Shown: piece by piece, positions 1 through 7,973 of the stretch
Layout of the letters: each line of letters opens with the position of its first letter
How positions within the stretch are numbered: the first letter of the stretch is position 1
From: Halobacteriales archaeon QS_6_71_20
GTDB taxonomy: Archaea; Halobacteriota; Halobacteria; Halobacteriales; Haloferacaceae
NCBI GenBank assembly: GCA_003020945.1
Contig: PXRU01000010.1
Location: 102,962-166,961, forward strand
Direction of reading: 5' to 3'
DNA: 64,000 nucleotides
Position numbers and translations under genes: made by a program
Notes under the pieces: generated by a model
Seen by the model: the letters and a program-made list of their open reading frames with translations, nothing else
Told to the model about the DNA's origin: nothing
The model's database searches: none

Positions 1-30
1 TACTGGACGGCCGAGGTGTGAGGCGACGCC

Positions 31-414
31 TCAGACGGCGTCGTCGATGACCTCGCCGACGGCGAAGTTGGACTTCACCTCGGCGATCTCGATCTTCACC
101 CGGTCGCCCACCTCGGTGTCGGGGACGATGATCACGTACCCCCGCTCGACGCGGGCGATGCCGTCGCCCTGCTTCCCGAGGTCCTCGACCTCCACGTAAC
201 GGATCTCGCCGGGTTCCACCGGGGGCTGTGGCCCGTCGGTCGACGCGGGGTCGCCGCCGGCGTCGTCGCGCTCGATGAGCGCGACCCTGTACACCCGGCC
301 GTCGTCGACGGCCCCGGTCTCGACCTCTCGGCGGGGCACCTCGACGACGTAGCGGTCGCTGTCCTCGGTGACCTCGGCGCTGAACAGACAGAGGAGTTCG
401 TCGGAGAGTTCCAC
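31..414 (-). CDS. TRAM domain protein
   Basis: This small acidic protein (127 aa) ends in a TRAM domain, an OB-like RNA-binding fold otherwise found in tRNA/rRNA-modifying enzymes. The domain covers roughly residues 65-125 and shows the usual pattern of a glycine-rich stretch (GKQGDGIARV), YVIIVP, then VGDRVKIEI and a final FAVGEVI. No enzymatic domain is attached, as is common for stand-alone haloarchaeal TRAM proteins. The N-terminal half (about 50 residues, EVPRREVETGAV) is conserved-looking but of unknown fold. The start is a GTG at 412-414. RNA chaperone or RNA-binding activity is inferred from the family; the target is unknown. Confidence 0.85.
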   Translation of the reverse strand: MELSDELLCLFSAEVTEDSDRYVVEVPRREVETGAVDDGRVYRVALIERDDAGGDPASTDGPQPPVEPGEIRYVEVEDLGKQGDGIARVERGYVIIVPDTEVGDRVKIEIAEVKSNFAVGEVIDDAV

Positions 415-494
415 GAGTAGATACCTCTACCCCCACCTTCGGCCGACATGACATATACCTACCGCCGTCGCCGCGGCGCCGCGGTTTCGGCCTG

Positions 495-1436
495 TCAGGG
501 AGCGTACTCGCCGTCGAGCGGCCGTCCGTCCGGTCGCTTCGCCCCCTCGGAGTCGTGGACGACCACCTCGCCGGCCTCGGTCGAGCGCGGCTCGTAGGCG
601 TCGCGGACGCCGATCGCCTCCTCGAGTTCGCGGACGGCCCGCTCCTTCAGCGCCGCCGCCAGCGACTCGGCGTCCGCGCAGTCGATGTCGCGCCCCAGCC
701 CCTCGCACTCGTGGGCACGTACCGCGCCCGCCGAGTCGACTGCCTCGCCCATCGGCCGACTCGTCCCGCCCAGCGCGACCGAGAACGGGTACGTCTCGCA
801 GATGAGCGGCCGGTCGTCGTGGACCGTGCAGGCGCCGACCGCGCCGTCGGCTCCACCGGCGTCGCTGTCCCCGGGAGGCGCCTCCGACGCCGCCCGCTCC
901 TCGTAGAAGACGCAGTCGCCGCAGTCGTCCGTCCGGAGCGCCCACTCGAACGTCTCGCCCTCCGCCCCGTCGGCTCCCGCGGTCAGCCCGTACGGCATCG
1001 GACGGGCCACGTCCCGCCAGTCGCGCTCCTCCGTGCCGCCGGGGGCGTCGCCGTCGGAGGCGTCCCCGCCGGCCCTGTCGCCATGGCCGGCTCCGTCGTC
1101 GCTGCCGGGTCCCCTGTCGCCGCCGCTATCCAATTCCTTGCCGTCGTCGGATCTCCCGTCGCCGTCGGATTCACCGTCGCCCTCGCCCTCGCCATTGGGT
1201 CCATCGTCCCCTTCGCCCCCGCCATTGGGTACATCTCCGCTCTCGCCTCCGGCGTCGGCCCCCTGGAGTCGGCGGATCTCGTCCGGGAACACCGTCGCCG
1301 TGTGCGGGTCGTCGGCCTCGCTCCTGCAGCAGGCGCCACAGCGGGTGCACTCGAAGCCGATGGTCTCGATGGCGTCGGCGAGCTCCTCGACCGAGAGCTC
1401 GCGCGCGTACTCCAGTTCGGTTTCGAGCGACTGCAC
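495..1436 (-). CDS. YkgJ-family cysteine cluster protein with large acidic insert
   Basis: 313 aa from a GTG at 1434-1436. The open frame runs further upstream, but that part looks like non-coding read-through. The cysteine pattern is that of the YkgJ/UPF0153 putative Fe-S or zinc cluster family: CTRCGACC at residues 30-37, a DCGDC pair at 171-175, and later Cys residues near 203 and 213 (PLICETYPF). Biochemical function is unknown for the family. Unusually, the domain is split between the first and second Cys clusters by about 75 residues of Gly/Asp/Glu/Ser-rich low complexity (residues 60-136), part of it an exact-length decapeptide tandem repeat. The C-terminus (after residue 285) also looks disordered. 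The gene stands alone between a TRAM gene and a divergent small gene. Confidence 0.8.
   Translation of the reverse strand: MQSLETELEYARELSVEELADAIETIGFECTRCGACCRSEADDPHTATVFPDEIRRLQGADAGGESGDVPNGGGEGDDGPNGEGEGDGESDGDGRSDDGKELDSGGDRGPGSDDGAGHGDRAGGDASDGDAPGGTEERDWRDVARPMPYGLTAGADGAEGETFEWALRTDDCGDCVFYEERAASEAPPGDSDAGGADGAVGACTVHDDRPLICETYPFSVALGGTSRPMGEAVDSAGAVRAHECEGLGRDIDCADAESLAAALKERAVRELEEAIGVRDAYEPRSTEAGEVVVHDSEGAKRPDGRPLDGEYAP
1161..1250. repeat. Three tandem 30-bp units inside the YkgJ-family gene
   Basis: Units at 1161-1190, 1191-1220 and 1221-1250 align without gaps. The last two share GCCATTGGGT followed by similar pyrimidine-rich sequence. On the minus strand they encode three decapeptides (residues 63-92: GGESGDVPNG, GGEGDDGPNG, EGEGDGESDG), so the repeat is in frame and lengthens a disordered loop. 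Confidence 0.75.
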
Positions 1437-1572
1437 TGGCGGGTGGTGAGGCTCCCGCGGACTAAACGCCGTCGGCCCGCCGGGTCCGAGCCGTCGGGCA
1501 AGGGGCGGGACGCTCGGGCGGCCGGGAGCGAACGTAGCGACGTTTAAGTGTGTTCGGCGGAGTAAGACGGGC

Positions 1573-1785
1573 ATGGCGGTCGACTCCGGCCGGTCATCCG
1601 ACCCCTCGCGCTCGTCCGAGTCCCGGTTCGAGACGCCTCCCGGCCTCACCGCCGCGGTGGTCCGCCACGACGGCGAGCCGGACCGGTGTACGGTGTTCCC
1701 CGACGACGCCGACGACACGACGCTCGTGACGACGTGGCTCTCCGTGGACGCGGACTGTCTGGTCGCGCTGGCCGACGCCCGGTAG
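1573..1785 (+). CDS. DUF7511-like small protein
   Basis: 70-aa protein whose C-terminal half (VVRHDGEPDRCTVFP ... TTWLSVDADC) matches the short haloarchaeal family I recall as DUF7511. Function is unknown. The first about 25 residues are Ser/Arg-rich and probably unstructured. A TATA-like TTTAAG at 1543-1548 lies 27 bp before the ATG, which fits a leaderless mRNA and supports this start. Confidence 0.7.
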   Translation: MAVDSGRSSDPSRSSESRFETPPGLTAAVVRHDGEPDRCTVFPDDADDTTLVTTWLSVDADCLVALADAR

Positions 1786-1813
1786 CGCGCCGGTCGCGGG
1801 CGACCCCGCCGGA

Positions 1814-2659
1814 TCACGCCGGGGCGACGCGCCCGGCGGCGGGGTCCCACTCCGCGCGCCCCGCCCGCGCCAGTTTCTCGACGTGGGCGACGACGGTCGC
1901 GCGCGCCAGGTCCCGAACGCCCGTCAGGTCCTTCTCGTAGGCGGCCGCCACCACCCCGTCCACGTCGCGCGCGCCAGCCTCGATCGCCGCGAGCACCCGC
2001 CGCTCGCGGGCGAGTCGGTGGTCGATCAGCCGGGCGCACGTCGCCCGCGGGTCGTCGATGCGGTCGCCGTGGCCGGGGAACAGCGCCGCCGGGTCGCGGG
2101 CGTGGAGCCGTCGCAGCGTCGTGAGGTACGCGCGCATGTCGCCGTCCGGGGCGGCGACGACGACGCTCCCCTCGGCGACGGCCACGTCGCCGCAGACGAC
2201 GCCCGCGCTCGTCTCGAAGCCGACGCCGTCGGGGGCGTGGCCCCCGAGGTCGACGGCGGTCGCGGGGCCGACCCGGTCGCCCGGGCGGAACGTCCGGTCG
2301 GGGGCGACGCCGGTCGCGTCGGCGAAGCGGTCGGCGTAGCCGCGCCGCGCCCAGACAGTCGCGTCCGTCTCGGCGGCGTAGTCGGCGACGGCGCCGACGT
2401 GGTCCGGATGCGTGTGGGTGGCGGCGACGTGGTCGGCGACCTTCTCGCGGACGACCGTGTCGAGCGTGTCGGCGCGGGCCGCCGGGTCGACGAGCAGCGT
2501 CTCGCCGGTGCCGGCCGGCGCGTCGTCCCGCGGTCGCCCCGCCCCGTGGATCACGTAGGCGTTGGTGGAGCCGCCGGGCGCGCGCGTCTCCACCGGGACG
2601 GCGAAGCGGTCGACGTGGGCGTCGGACCGCGGCGCACCGGTGCCGGGAGCCCCGCCCAT
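1814..2659 (-). CDS. MBL-fold metallo-hydrolase
   Basis: 281-aa metallo-beta-lactamase-fold protein. The metal-binding signature HTHPDH is at residues 82-87, followed by downstream ligands in GDVAV and FPGHGDR, so a dinuclear zinc hydrolase is expected (glyoxalase II / lactonase-like superfamily; substrate unknown). The last about 60 residues (DHRLARERRVLAAIEAGARDV...) resemble the C-terminal helical domain of LACTB2-like members. Its ATG overlaps the TGA of the upstream radical SAM gene (ATGA at 2656-2659), so the two are translationally coupled. The frame stays open far upstream, but that stretch is only a shadow of the radical SAM gene. Confidence 0.88.
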   Translation of the reverse strand: MGGAPGTGAPRSDAHVDRFAVPVETRAPGGSTNAYVIHGAGRPRDDAPAGTGETLLVDPAARADTLDTVVREKVADHVAATHTHPDHVGAVADYAAETDATVWARRGYADRFADATGVAPDRTFRPGDRVGPATAVDLGGHAPDGVGFETSAGVVCGDVAVAEGSVVVAAPDGDMRAYLTTLRRLHARDPAALFPGHGDRIDDPRATCARLIDHRLARERRVLAAIEAGARDVDGVVAAAYEKDLTGVRDLARATVVAHVEKLARAGRAEWDPAAGRVAPA

Positions 2660-4440
2660 CAGTCCGCGCTCCTCGGGTGCGGCGCGCCGGGGTACTCGGC
2701 CTCGGCGTCGACGCCCGGCACGCCGGCGTCGGCGAAGCGGGCGAGTTCCGCGTCCGCGCCCGCGACGGCCGCGGCCTCCTCGACGCCGGCGTACGGTCGG
2801 TTCACGACCAGGTCGCCCGCGGTCCCGCGGCCGATCCCGGGGATCGCGCGCAGTTCGGCCATCGAGGCGCCGTCGAGGTCGAGCGGGTACGGGACGGCCG
2901 TCACCGAGCGGTAGCCCCAGTCGACGACGGCCACGTCGACCGTCCGGCCGAGTTCGCGCTCCCCGGGCACCCCGACGAGGATCGGGTACGTGCCGAGCTG
3001 TCGTCCGAAGGTGGTGCCGTCCTCGTGGTACTCCAGGTACACGTCGGGCAGCACCGTCCCCGTCGGCATCACCCGCTCCAGCATGGGGCGGTCGACCGTC
3101 TCGCGGACCGCCCGCTTGTAGCGCTTGAACTCGGCTTTGTGCTCGCGGGCGAGGTCGGCGCCCGTCTCGGCCATCTCCGTCCCCTCGAACGCCATCACCT
3201 GTCGGACGTTCACGCGGCGGAGCATGAGCCCCTCGTCCATCACGGCGTCGAGGAACGCCCTGTTGTGCTCGAACGTCTCGGCCGTCTCCCCCTCCAGCCC
3301 GTGGACGAGGTTGATCCCCGGGAGGAGCTTCGGCAGTCGCCGCGGGGCGGCGTCGCCGAAGCTCGGCGCGGTCGCGGGGTCCTCGCCGGGCCGCCAGCCG
3401 GCGGCCTCGTTGACGACGCGGACGGCCTCCAGACACTCCTCGGCGCTGACGAGGAGGTTGTTCGCCTCCCTGACCTCGGGGTCGGCCGACTCCAGGCCGA
3501 AGGCGGCGGTGTCGCCGGGCGTGTTGTACCGGGCGATCACCTCGATCGCCTCCCGCGACGCTTCCGGGTAGTCGACGATCGTCACGGGGTTCATGTTGTC
3601 GAGGTGGAGCGTCCGCAGGTCGGGTGCCACCTCGCGGACGCCGCCGTACAGCTGTCGGAGGGCGTCGGGGTTGGGCGCCTCGCCGTCGCCGCCGAACGCG
3701 AGGATGTCGGCCTGTCGACCGAGCCGGTAGTGACGGACGCCGTGGTCGGAGAGCGCGTCCACCTCCGATACCACGTCCGGCGCCGTCCGGAAGTCGGGGT
3801 CGCCGTACAGCGGCTCCGTGCAGAACGAACAGCGGTACGCGCAGCCGCGGGAGGTCTCCAGCTCGGCGATGAGGTACTCCGGGTGGTTGGGGTGTTGCTC
3901 GACGACGAACGCGCCCATGCTGGACCACCGGCTCACCTCGTCGTAGTCGCGGATGCGGTTGCCGAACCCCTCCAGCCCGTTCTCGACGATGTCGTGGGCC
4001 GCGGCCTCCACGTCGCCCATCGCGACGAAGTCGTAGTCGAGATCGTCCCGCTCCATCTCCCGGGCGCCGGCGTTCTCGTCGCCGACGCCGAACCGGACCG
4101 GGCCGCCGAGGAGGGAGACGCCGTCGGCGGTCCACGCCAGCTCCCGCACCTCGTCGGGTTCCGCGGGCGTGCCGCCGACGTACTTCCCGGGGACGGTCAT
4201 CCCGCCCACGTAGATCATGAGGTCGGCGTCGGCGACGTCGGCGCGCTTCCGGCACTCCTCGCGGAGTTCGTCGATGGTGTGGTAGGCGACGTTCGACTCG
4301 GGAACGCCCGCGTCGACGAGCGCGCCGGCAGTGAACCGGGGGTACGTCGAGACGTACGGCGGCACCCCGAAGTGCGCCGGCTCGTCGACGTAGCCGTCGA
4401 CGATCGTGACGGAGAGCTCCCGTGGATCCGGCGCTGTCAT
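2659..4440 (-). CDS. Radical SAM protein with helix-hairpin-helix C-terminus
   Basis: 593 aa. The N-terminal 150 residues look like a cobalamin-binding-type Rossmann region (YVGGMTVPGKYVGG) without an obvious DxHxxG. The radical SAM cluster is CAYRCSFC (Cys 200, 204, 207), followed by a TIM-barrel region with GLESAD and a PGINLVHGLEGET stretch. The C-terminus carries a helix-hairpin-helix-like segment (MAELRAIPGIGRGTAGDLV). This layout matches an archaeal radical SAM family related to MiaB/YgiQ-like enzymes whose reaction is unknown. It is translationally coupled to the MBL hydrolase downstream. ATG start. Confidence 0.85.
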   Translation of the reverse strand: MTAPDPRELSVTIVDGYVDEPAHFGVPPYVSTYPRFTAGALVDAGVPESNVAYHTIDELREECRKRADVADADLMIYVGGMTVPGKYVGGTPAEPDEVRELAWTADGVSLLGGPVRFGVGDENAGAREMERDDLDYDFVAMGDVEAAAHDIVENGLEGFGNRIRDYDEVSRWSSMGAFVVEQHPNHPEYLIAELETSRGCAYRCSFCTEPLYGDPDFRTAPDVVSEVDALSDHGVRHYRLGRQADILAFGGDGEAPNPDALRQLYGGVREVAPDLRTLHLDNMNPVTIVDYPEASREAIEVIARYNTPGDTAAFGLESADPEVREANNLLVSAEECLEAVRVVNEAAGWRPGEDPATAPSFGDAAPRRLPKLLPGINLVHGLEGETAETFEHNRAFLDAVMDEGLMLRRVNVRQVMAFEGTEMAETGADLAREHKAEFKRYKRAVRETVDRPMLERVMPTGTVLPDVYLEYHEDGTTFGRQLGTYPILVGVPGERELGRTVDVAVVDWGYRSVTAVPYPLDLDGASMAELRAIPGIGRGTAGDLVVNRPYAGVEEAAAVAGADAELARFADAGVPGVDAEAEYPGAPHPRSAD

Positions 4441-4544
4441 GGTCGCGTGTGGACGGCCGAGCGGCTAAAGCCGTGCGGTCCGGGGTCGGACCCCTGTCCT
4501 CGCCGGCCGCGATCCCGTCCCCGCCTGGCGGCCAGGCATTGTCG

Positions 4545-4640
4545 GAGCCGTCGCCAGAACTGTCATTGGAGCCGTCGCCGAAGCTGTCGCCGAAGTCACC
4601 ACTGGACCCGGGGCCGGGGTCGTCCTCGGAACCCGGGTCG
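4545..4640. repeat. Degenerate 12-bp tandem repeat, eight units
   Basis: Eight consecutive 12-bp units with consensus near GAGCCGTCGCCG fill most of the 226-bp gap between the radical SAM start (4440) and the stop of the next gene (4667). Unit boundaries are 4545, 4557, 4569, 4581, 4593, 4605, 4617 and 4629. Units 1 and 3 differ by one base; later units drift. No coding role is evident. Confidence 0.6.
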
Positions 4641-4666
4641 TCGTCGGCCGGGGACGGGGCGCCGCC

Positions 4667-4912
4667 TCACCAGCCCCCGTGCGGGTTCGGGTCGTCGCCC
4701 GCGGCGTCGAGCCCGGCGACGCTCTCCTCGATACCGCCCACAAGTGCCGCCTCCTCGTAGGTGAGCCCGCGTCCCTCCTCGAGGACCGCGAGCAGGTCGT
4801 CGACCGTCCGCGGCGGGTCCGCGACGGTCCCGTCGGTCTCCCGTCGTTCCGCCCGGTCGGCCTCGCGCCGGGCGCGCCGGTCCCGCTCCGCCTGCCGCCG
4901 TGTCGTGCGCAT
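4667..4912 (-). CDS. Small charged hypothetical protein
   Basis: 81 aa from the ATG at 4910-4912. Upstream in-frame residues look non-coding. The N-terminus is a highly basic/acidic helix (MRTTRRQAERDRRARREADRAERR) and the C-terminal half has a compact acidic segment (VDDLLAVLEEGRGLTYEEAALVGG). No known domain recognised. It ends 226 bp before the radical SAM gene on the same strand. Confidence 0.55.
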   Translation of the reverse strand: MRTTRRQAERDRRARREADRAERRETDGTVADPPRTVDDLLAVLEEGRGLTYEEAALVGGIEESVAGLDAAGDDPNPHGGW

Positions 4913-4977
4913 GTGTGACACACCCCGTGCGCGTGTCTCGCGCCCGTCGGCTTCAGTGTTGGGTCGCTCGGGACGGA

Positions 4978-5862
4978 TCAGGCGAAGATCCGGGCCTCCG
5001 CTCGCTCGGCGTCGCTCCACTCGCGGTCGAGCGCGTCGGCGTAGTTCGTCGCCGCCGCGTACGCCGCCGCGACCGCGTCGAGCGCGTCGTCGGTGGCGAC
5101 CGCGCAGTCGCGGGCGGGATCGCTCCCGAAGCGGACGCCCGCGTCGACGAGCGCGTCGACGTTCCGCCGCCGCGCCTCGACGTGGCGGCGCTGGGCCTTC
5201 TTGTAGCCCGTCCGCTCCCCGCCGGGAAGTCGGTCGAACACCGACGCCGGGTACGTCTCAAGCAGCGTCAGGTCGGGGTCGGGCGTCGTCGCGACCGGCG
5301 GGACGCCGACGCCGTCGACGGCGATCAGTCGTCGGAGCAGCGACGAGATGCCGTAGTACGTCTGCGCCTTGATTCGGAAGCCCGCGGGGTCCTGTCCGCC
5401 GTGGTCGTCGTCGGTCGACCGCCGGAGCGGCCGCCCCTCGCCCCCGTCGTCGGCCTCGGCGGCGGCGGTGACGGCGTCGTAGAGGCCGCGCGGGCCGTCC
5501 ACCTCGCCGAGCACGCCCCACCGCTCCGGCGTCGCCTCCACGAACGAGCGCCAGTCGTCGTCGCCGAGCACCCACGCCGGCAGGCTGAACGGGAAGTCCA
5601 GCCCCGCGACTGCCGGAGCCGCGGCGTCGCCGAGTCGGTCGGCCAGCGCCGGGAGGACGTCGTCGCGTCGCGTGGAGTCGAGCCCCAGGAACTCCGAGGC
5701 CGACGCCAGCTCCGCGACCGCGAGCGTCCCGCCGTCGACGACACAGCGGGCCACCCACGTCGAGGCGCCCGCGGAGTCCCGGGCGGCGCTGAAGTCGACA
5801 CCGTACACGACCTCGACGTCCGGATCCGATAGCACGGTCGGGCGCAGGCACCCCGGACCCAT
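4978..5862 (-). CDS. DUF429 family protein
   Basis: 294 aa. It shows the DUF429 pattern: an N-terminal YGVDFSAAR strand-loop, GLDFPFSLP in the middle, FRIKAQTYYGI, and LLETYPASV with a downstream KKAQRRHVEAR helix. The fold is RNase H/actin-like with likely acidic metal ligands; the family's substrate is unknown, though a nuclease activity has been proposed on fold grounds. Two starts are possible: ATG at 5860-5862 (used here) or an internal GTG at 5833-5835, which is nearer the conserved domain. Confidence 0.82.
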   Translation of the reverse strand: MGPGCLRPTVLSDPDVEVVYGVDFSAARDSAGASTWVARCVVDGGTLAVAELASASEFLGLDSTRRDDVLPALADRLGDAAAPAVAGLDFPFSLPAWVLGDDDWRSFVEATPERWGVLGEVDGPRGLYDAVTAAAEADDGGEGRPLRRSTDDDHGGQDPAGFRIKAQTYYGISSLLRRLIAVDGVGVPPVATTPDPDLTLLETYPASVFDRLPGGERTGYKKAQRRHVEARRRNVDALVDAGVRFGSDPARDCAVATDDALDAVAAAYAAATNYADALDREWSDAERAEARIFA

Positions 5863-5976
5863 AGACCCGGCGTCGAACCGCGGGCGCGGACTCGCACCGC
5901 CGAGGGCCACGGTCGGTGGCGGCAAGCCACGCCCTGCCCCGCGCCGTTTATGCCGCGTGCGGTCCAAGTGAGGGGT

Positions 5977-6135
5977 ATGCCCGCCACGAAGGAGCTCAAG
6001 TGCACCAGCGGCGACTGCGAGCTCGACATGTTCGAGAACCACTACACCTACGACATCGCCGACGACCACTCGGTCGCGGACCTCTCGTGTCCGCTGTGCG
6101 GGGGGACCGACTGCCTCGAGGAGATCGAGCTGTAA
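5977..6135 (+). CDS. Small zinc-ribbon protein (DUF7559-like)
   Basis: 52 aa with two metal-binding pairs, CTSGDC and CPLCGGTDC, and a conserved ENHYTYDI centre. It matches the tiny haloarchaeal family I recall as DUF7559. The start is the ATG at 5977 after a GAGGGG-like ribosome-binding stretch; an upstream ATG at 5950 adds a non-conserved leader. The next gene starts 2 bp after the stop, so it is likely co-transcribed with the Hsp20 gene. Confidence 0.75.
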   Translation: MPATKELKCTSGDCELDMFENHYTYDIADDHSVADLSCPLCGGTDCLEEIEL

Positions 6136-6137
6136 CG

Positions 6138-6758
6138 ATGAGCGAACGAGACCCGATGCCCGACGGCGCGAAGGGGCTCAGGGACGTCGGCGAGTCGGCG
6201 CTGAACACGGTGCTGGACCGCGTCGGTCGCGGCGTCGCGAGCGTCCAGGAGCGGACGCCGCTGGCGTACGACCTCCTGGAGTCGGACGACGCCTTCCTCG
6301 TCGTGTTCGACGCGCCCGGCGCCGAGCGCAGCGACGTGCAGGTACGCTTCAACGGGGGCGCCGTCGAGGTGCGGATCGACCGCTTCCGCGAGTTCCGGGA
6401 GGGGTTCGAGATGTGCTTCCCCGGGCGCGGGCTGGCGCTCGACGGCCGGGCGGAACTCCCCCGCGGCGCCGACGTCGAGCCCGCCGACGCGACCTCGACG
6501 CTCACGGAGCACGGCACCCTCCGCGTCCGGATCCCCAAGCGGGAGGGGTCCACCGTCGCCGTCGAGGACGCCGACGCCGAGACCGAGACCGGAACGGCCG
6601 ACGAGCCGGCGGACGACCCCGTCAGCCTCGACGTCGGCGACGACGAGGAGGGTGCGGCGGCCGACCACGACGAGAACGATGAGACGGACAGCCACGACAT
6701 CGACGACGACGCGAACGCCGACACCGACGCGGATACTGACGACGACGACGCGGCGTAA
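6138..6758 (+). CDS. Hsp20/alpha-crystallin family protein
   Basis: 206-aa small heat-shock-like protein. The alpha-crystallin domain spans about residues 45-140 (DAFLVVFDAPGAERSDVQVRF ... FPRGADVEPADATSTLTEHGTLRVRIPKR). The L-x-V/I-R-I-P ending is typical. A roughly 65-residue, almost entirely acidic tail (Asp/Glu/Ala/Thr with D-rich runs) follows and is likely disordered. Role: ATP-independent holdase. Tight spacing to the zinc-ribbon gene suggests a two-gene operon. Confidence 0.82.
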   Translation: MSERDPMPDGAKGLRDVGESALNTVLDRVGRGVASVQERTPLAYDLLESDDAFLVVFDAPGAERSDVQVRFNGGAVEVRIDRFREFREGFEMCFPGRGLALDGRAELPRGADVEPADATSTLTEHGTLRVRIPKREGSTVAVEDADAETETGTADEPADDPVSLDVGDDEEGAAADHDENDETDSHDIDDDANADTDADTDDDDAA

Positions 6759-6764
6759 CCACGG

Positions 6765-7973
6765 TCAGTCGCCGTCGGGGTCCGGTCCCGCCTCTCCCGC
6801 CTCCACCCGCATTCCCTCGCGGATCTCGAACGCCTCGTCGCCGTCGAAGCGGTCGGGGTCGAACTGCGCCACGCCGGACCCGCCGAGCACCTGCGCCGCG
6901 AGGATCTCGCCCGTCGCCGGCGCGCGCATGAACCCGTGGCCCTGCCAGCCGGCGGCGACGAAGACGCCGTCGGCGACCTCGCCCAGGAGGGGGTCGCCGT
7001 CGGGCGTCGCCGTACAGAGGCCCGCCCACGCGCGCTCGACGGCGGGGTCGTGGCCCGCCCGGTCGCGGAGCGTTCCCGTCACCTCGTCGCGGAACCAGTC
7101 GTCGGCGTCGCGCTCCCAGTCGTCGGGGTCGGCCTCGACCGGGACGGTGCCGTCGCCGGCGAGCAGCCCCGCGGGGTGGGGGCGGGCGTACACGCCCGCG
7201 GCGGCGTCGTACCACATCGGCCCGTCGTACGCGCCGGCGGAGACGAGCGCCTGCACGCGGTACGGCTTCAGCGGGATCTCGATCCCGGCGTCCCCGAGCA
7301 GGCGCCTCGTGTGGGCGCCCGCGGCGACGACGACGGCCTCGAATCGCCGGGTGACGGGCGCCTCGCTCGCGACTGTCACGCCCGGCGGGGTCGTCGACAC
7401 GCTCGCCTCGCTGTCCGTCCGGATCTCCGCGCCGGCCGCCTCGGCGTGGGCGGCGACCGCGTCGACGTAGCGCCCGGTGTCGGCCCACCCGGCGTTGCGC
7501 GCGACGGCCGCGACCGCCACGTCGCCGGTCCGGAGGCCCGGGAAGCGGTCGCCGAGCTCCGCCCCCGGGAGCGTCTCTACGGGCCGGCCGTGGACGCGCA
7601 TACGCTCGGCCGCGCCGCGGACCGACGCCGCGAGGTCGTCGTTGCCTTCGGGAGCGACTATCGCGTACGGACACTCCCGGAAGGTGAACCCCTCGACGCC
7701 GCTCCCCGCCGCCGGCTCGGCGGCCGACAGCTCCCGGAACCGCTCCAACGCCCGCGCGCCGATCCGGGCGTCCACGTCCTCGGCGTAGGCGTCGTACAAC
7801 ACGCCGGCGGCCCTGCCGGAGGCGCCGGAGCCGACCGTCCCGCGCTCGAACAGCGTCACGTCCGCGCCGGCGACCGCGAGGTCGTACGCCGCCGTCACGC
7901 CGACGGCGCCGCCGCCGACGACCGCGACGCGCAGTCCCGCGCCGGAGTCGGGGTCGGGTCCGGGTCCGGCCAT
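6765..7973 (-). CDS. FAD-dependent oxidoreductase (DAO family)
   Basis: 402-aa glycine/D-amino-acid oxidase-type flavoprotein. The N-terminal dinucleotide-binding fold VAVVGGGAVGVTAAYDLA is followed by an acidic strand end (LFERG) and SGASGRAAG, as in sarcosine/D-amino-acid oxidases. The C-terminus has GLCTATPDGDPLLGEV and AAGWQGHGFMRAPATG, the second FAD contact. Likely reaction: oxidative deamination of a secondary or D-amino acid; substrate not deducible. Its ATG overlaps the stop of the upstream creatininase-family gene (ATGA), so the two are translationally coupled. Confidence 0.87.
   Translation of the reverse strand: MAGPGPDPDSGAGLRVAVVGGGAVGVTAAYDLAVAGADVTLFERGTVGSGASGRAAGVLYDAYAEDVDARIGARALERFRELSAAEPAAGSGVEGFTFRECPYAIVAPEGNDDLAASVRGAAERMRVHGRPVETLPGAELGDRFPGLRTGDVAVAAVARNAGWADTGRYVDAVAAHAEAAGAEIRTDSEASVSTTPPGVTVASEAPVTRRFEAVVVAAGAHTRRLLGDAGIEIPLKPYRVQALVSAGAYDGPMWYDAAAGVYARPHPAGLLAGDGTVPVEADPDDWERDADDWFRDEVTGTLRDRAGHDPAVERAWAGLCTATPDGDPLLGEVADGVFVAAGWQGHGFMRAPATGEILAAQVLGGSGVAQFDPDRFDGDEAFEIREGMRVEAGEAGPDPDGD

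Noticed and set aside
2677..4764. A 695-codon plus-strand open frame antisense to the radical SAM gene
   Set aside because: Composition is dominated by Arg/Val/Gly/His/Pro with no domain, while the opposite strand encodes a clear radical SAM enzyme.
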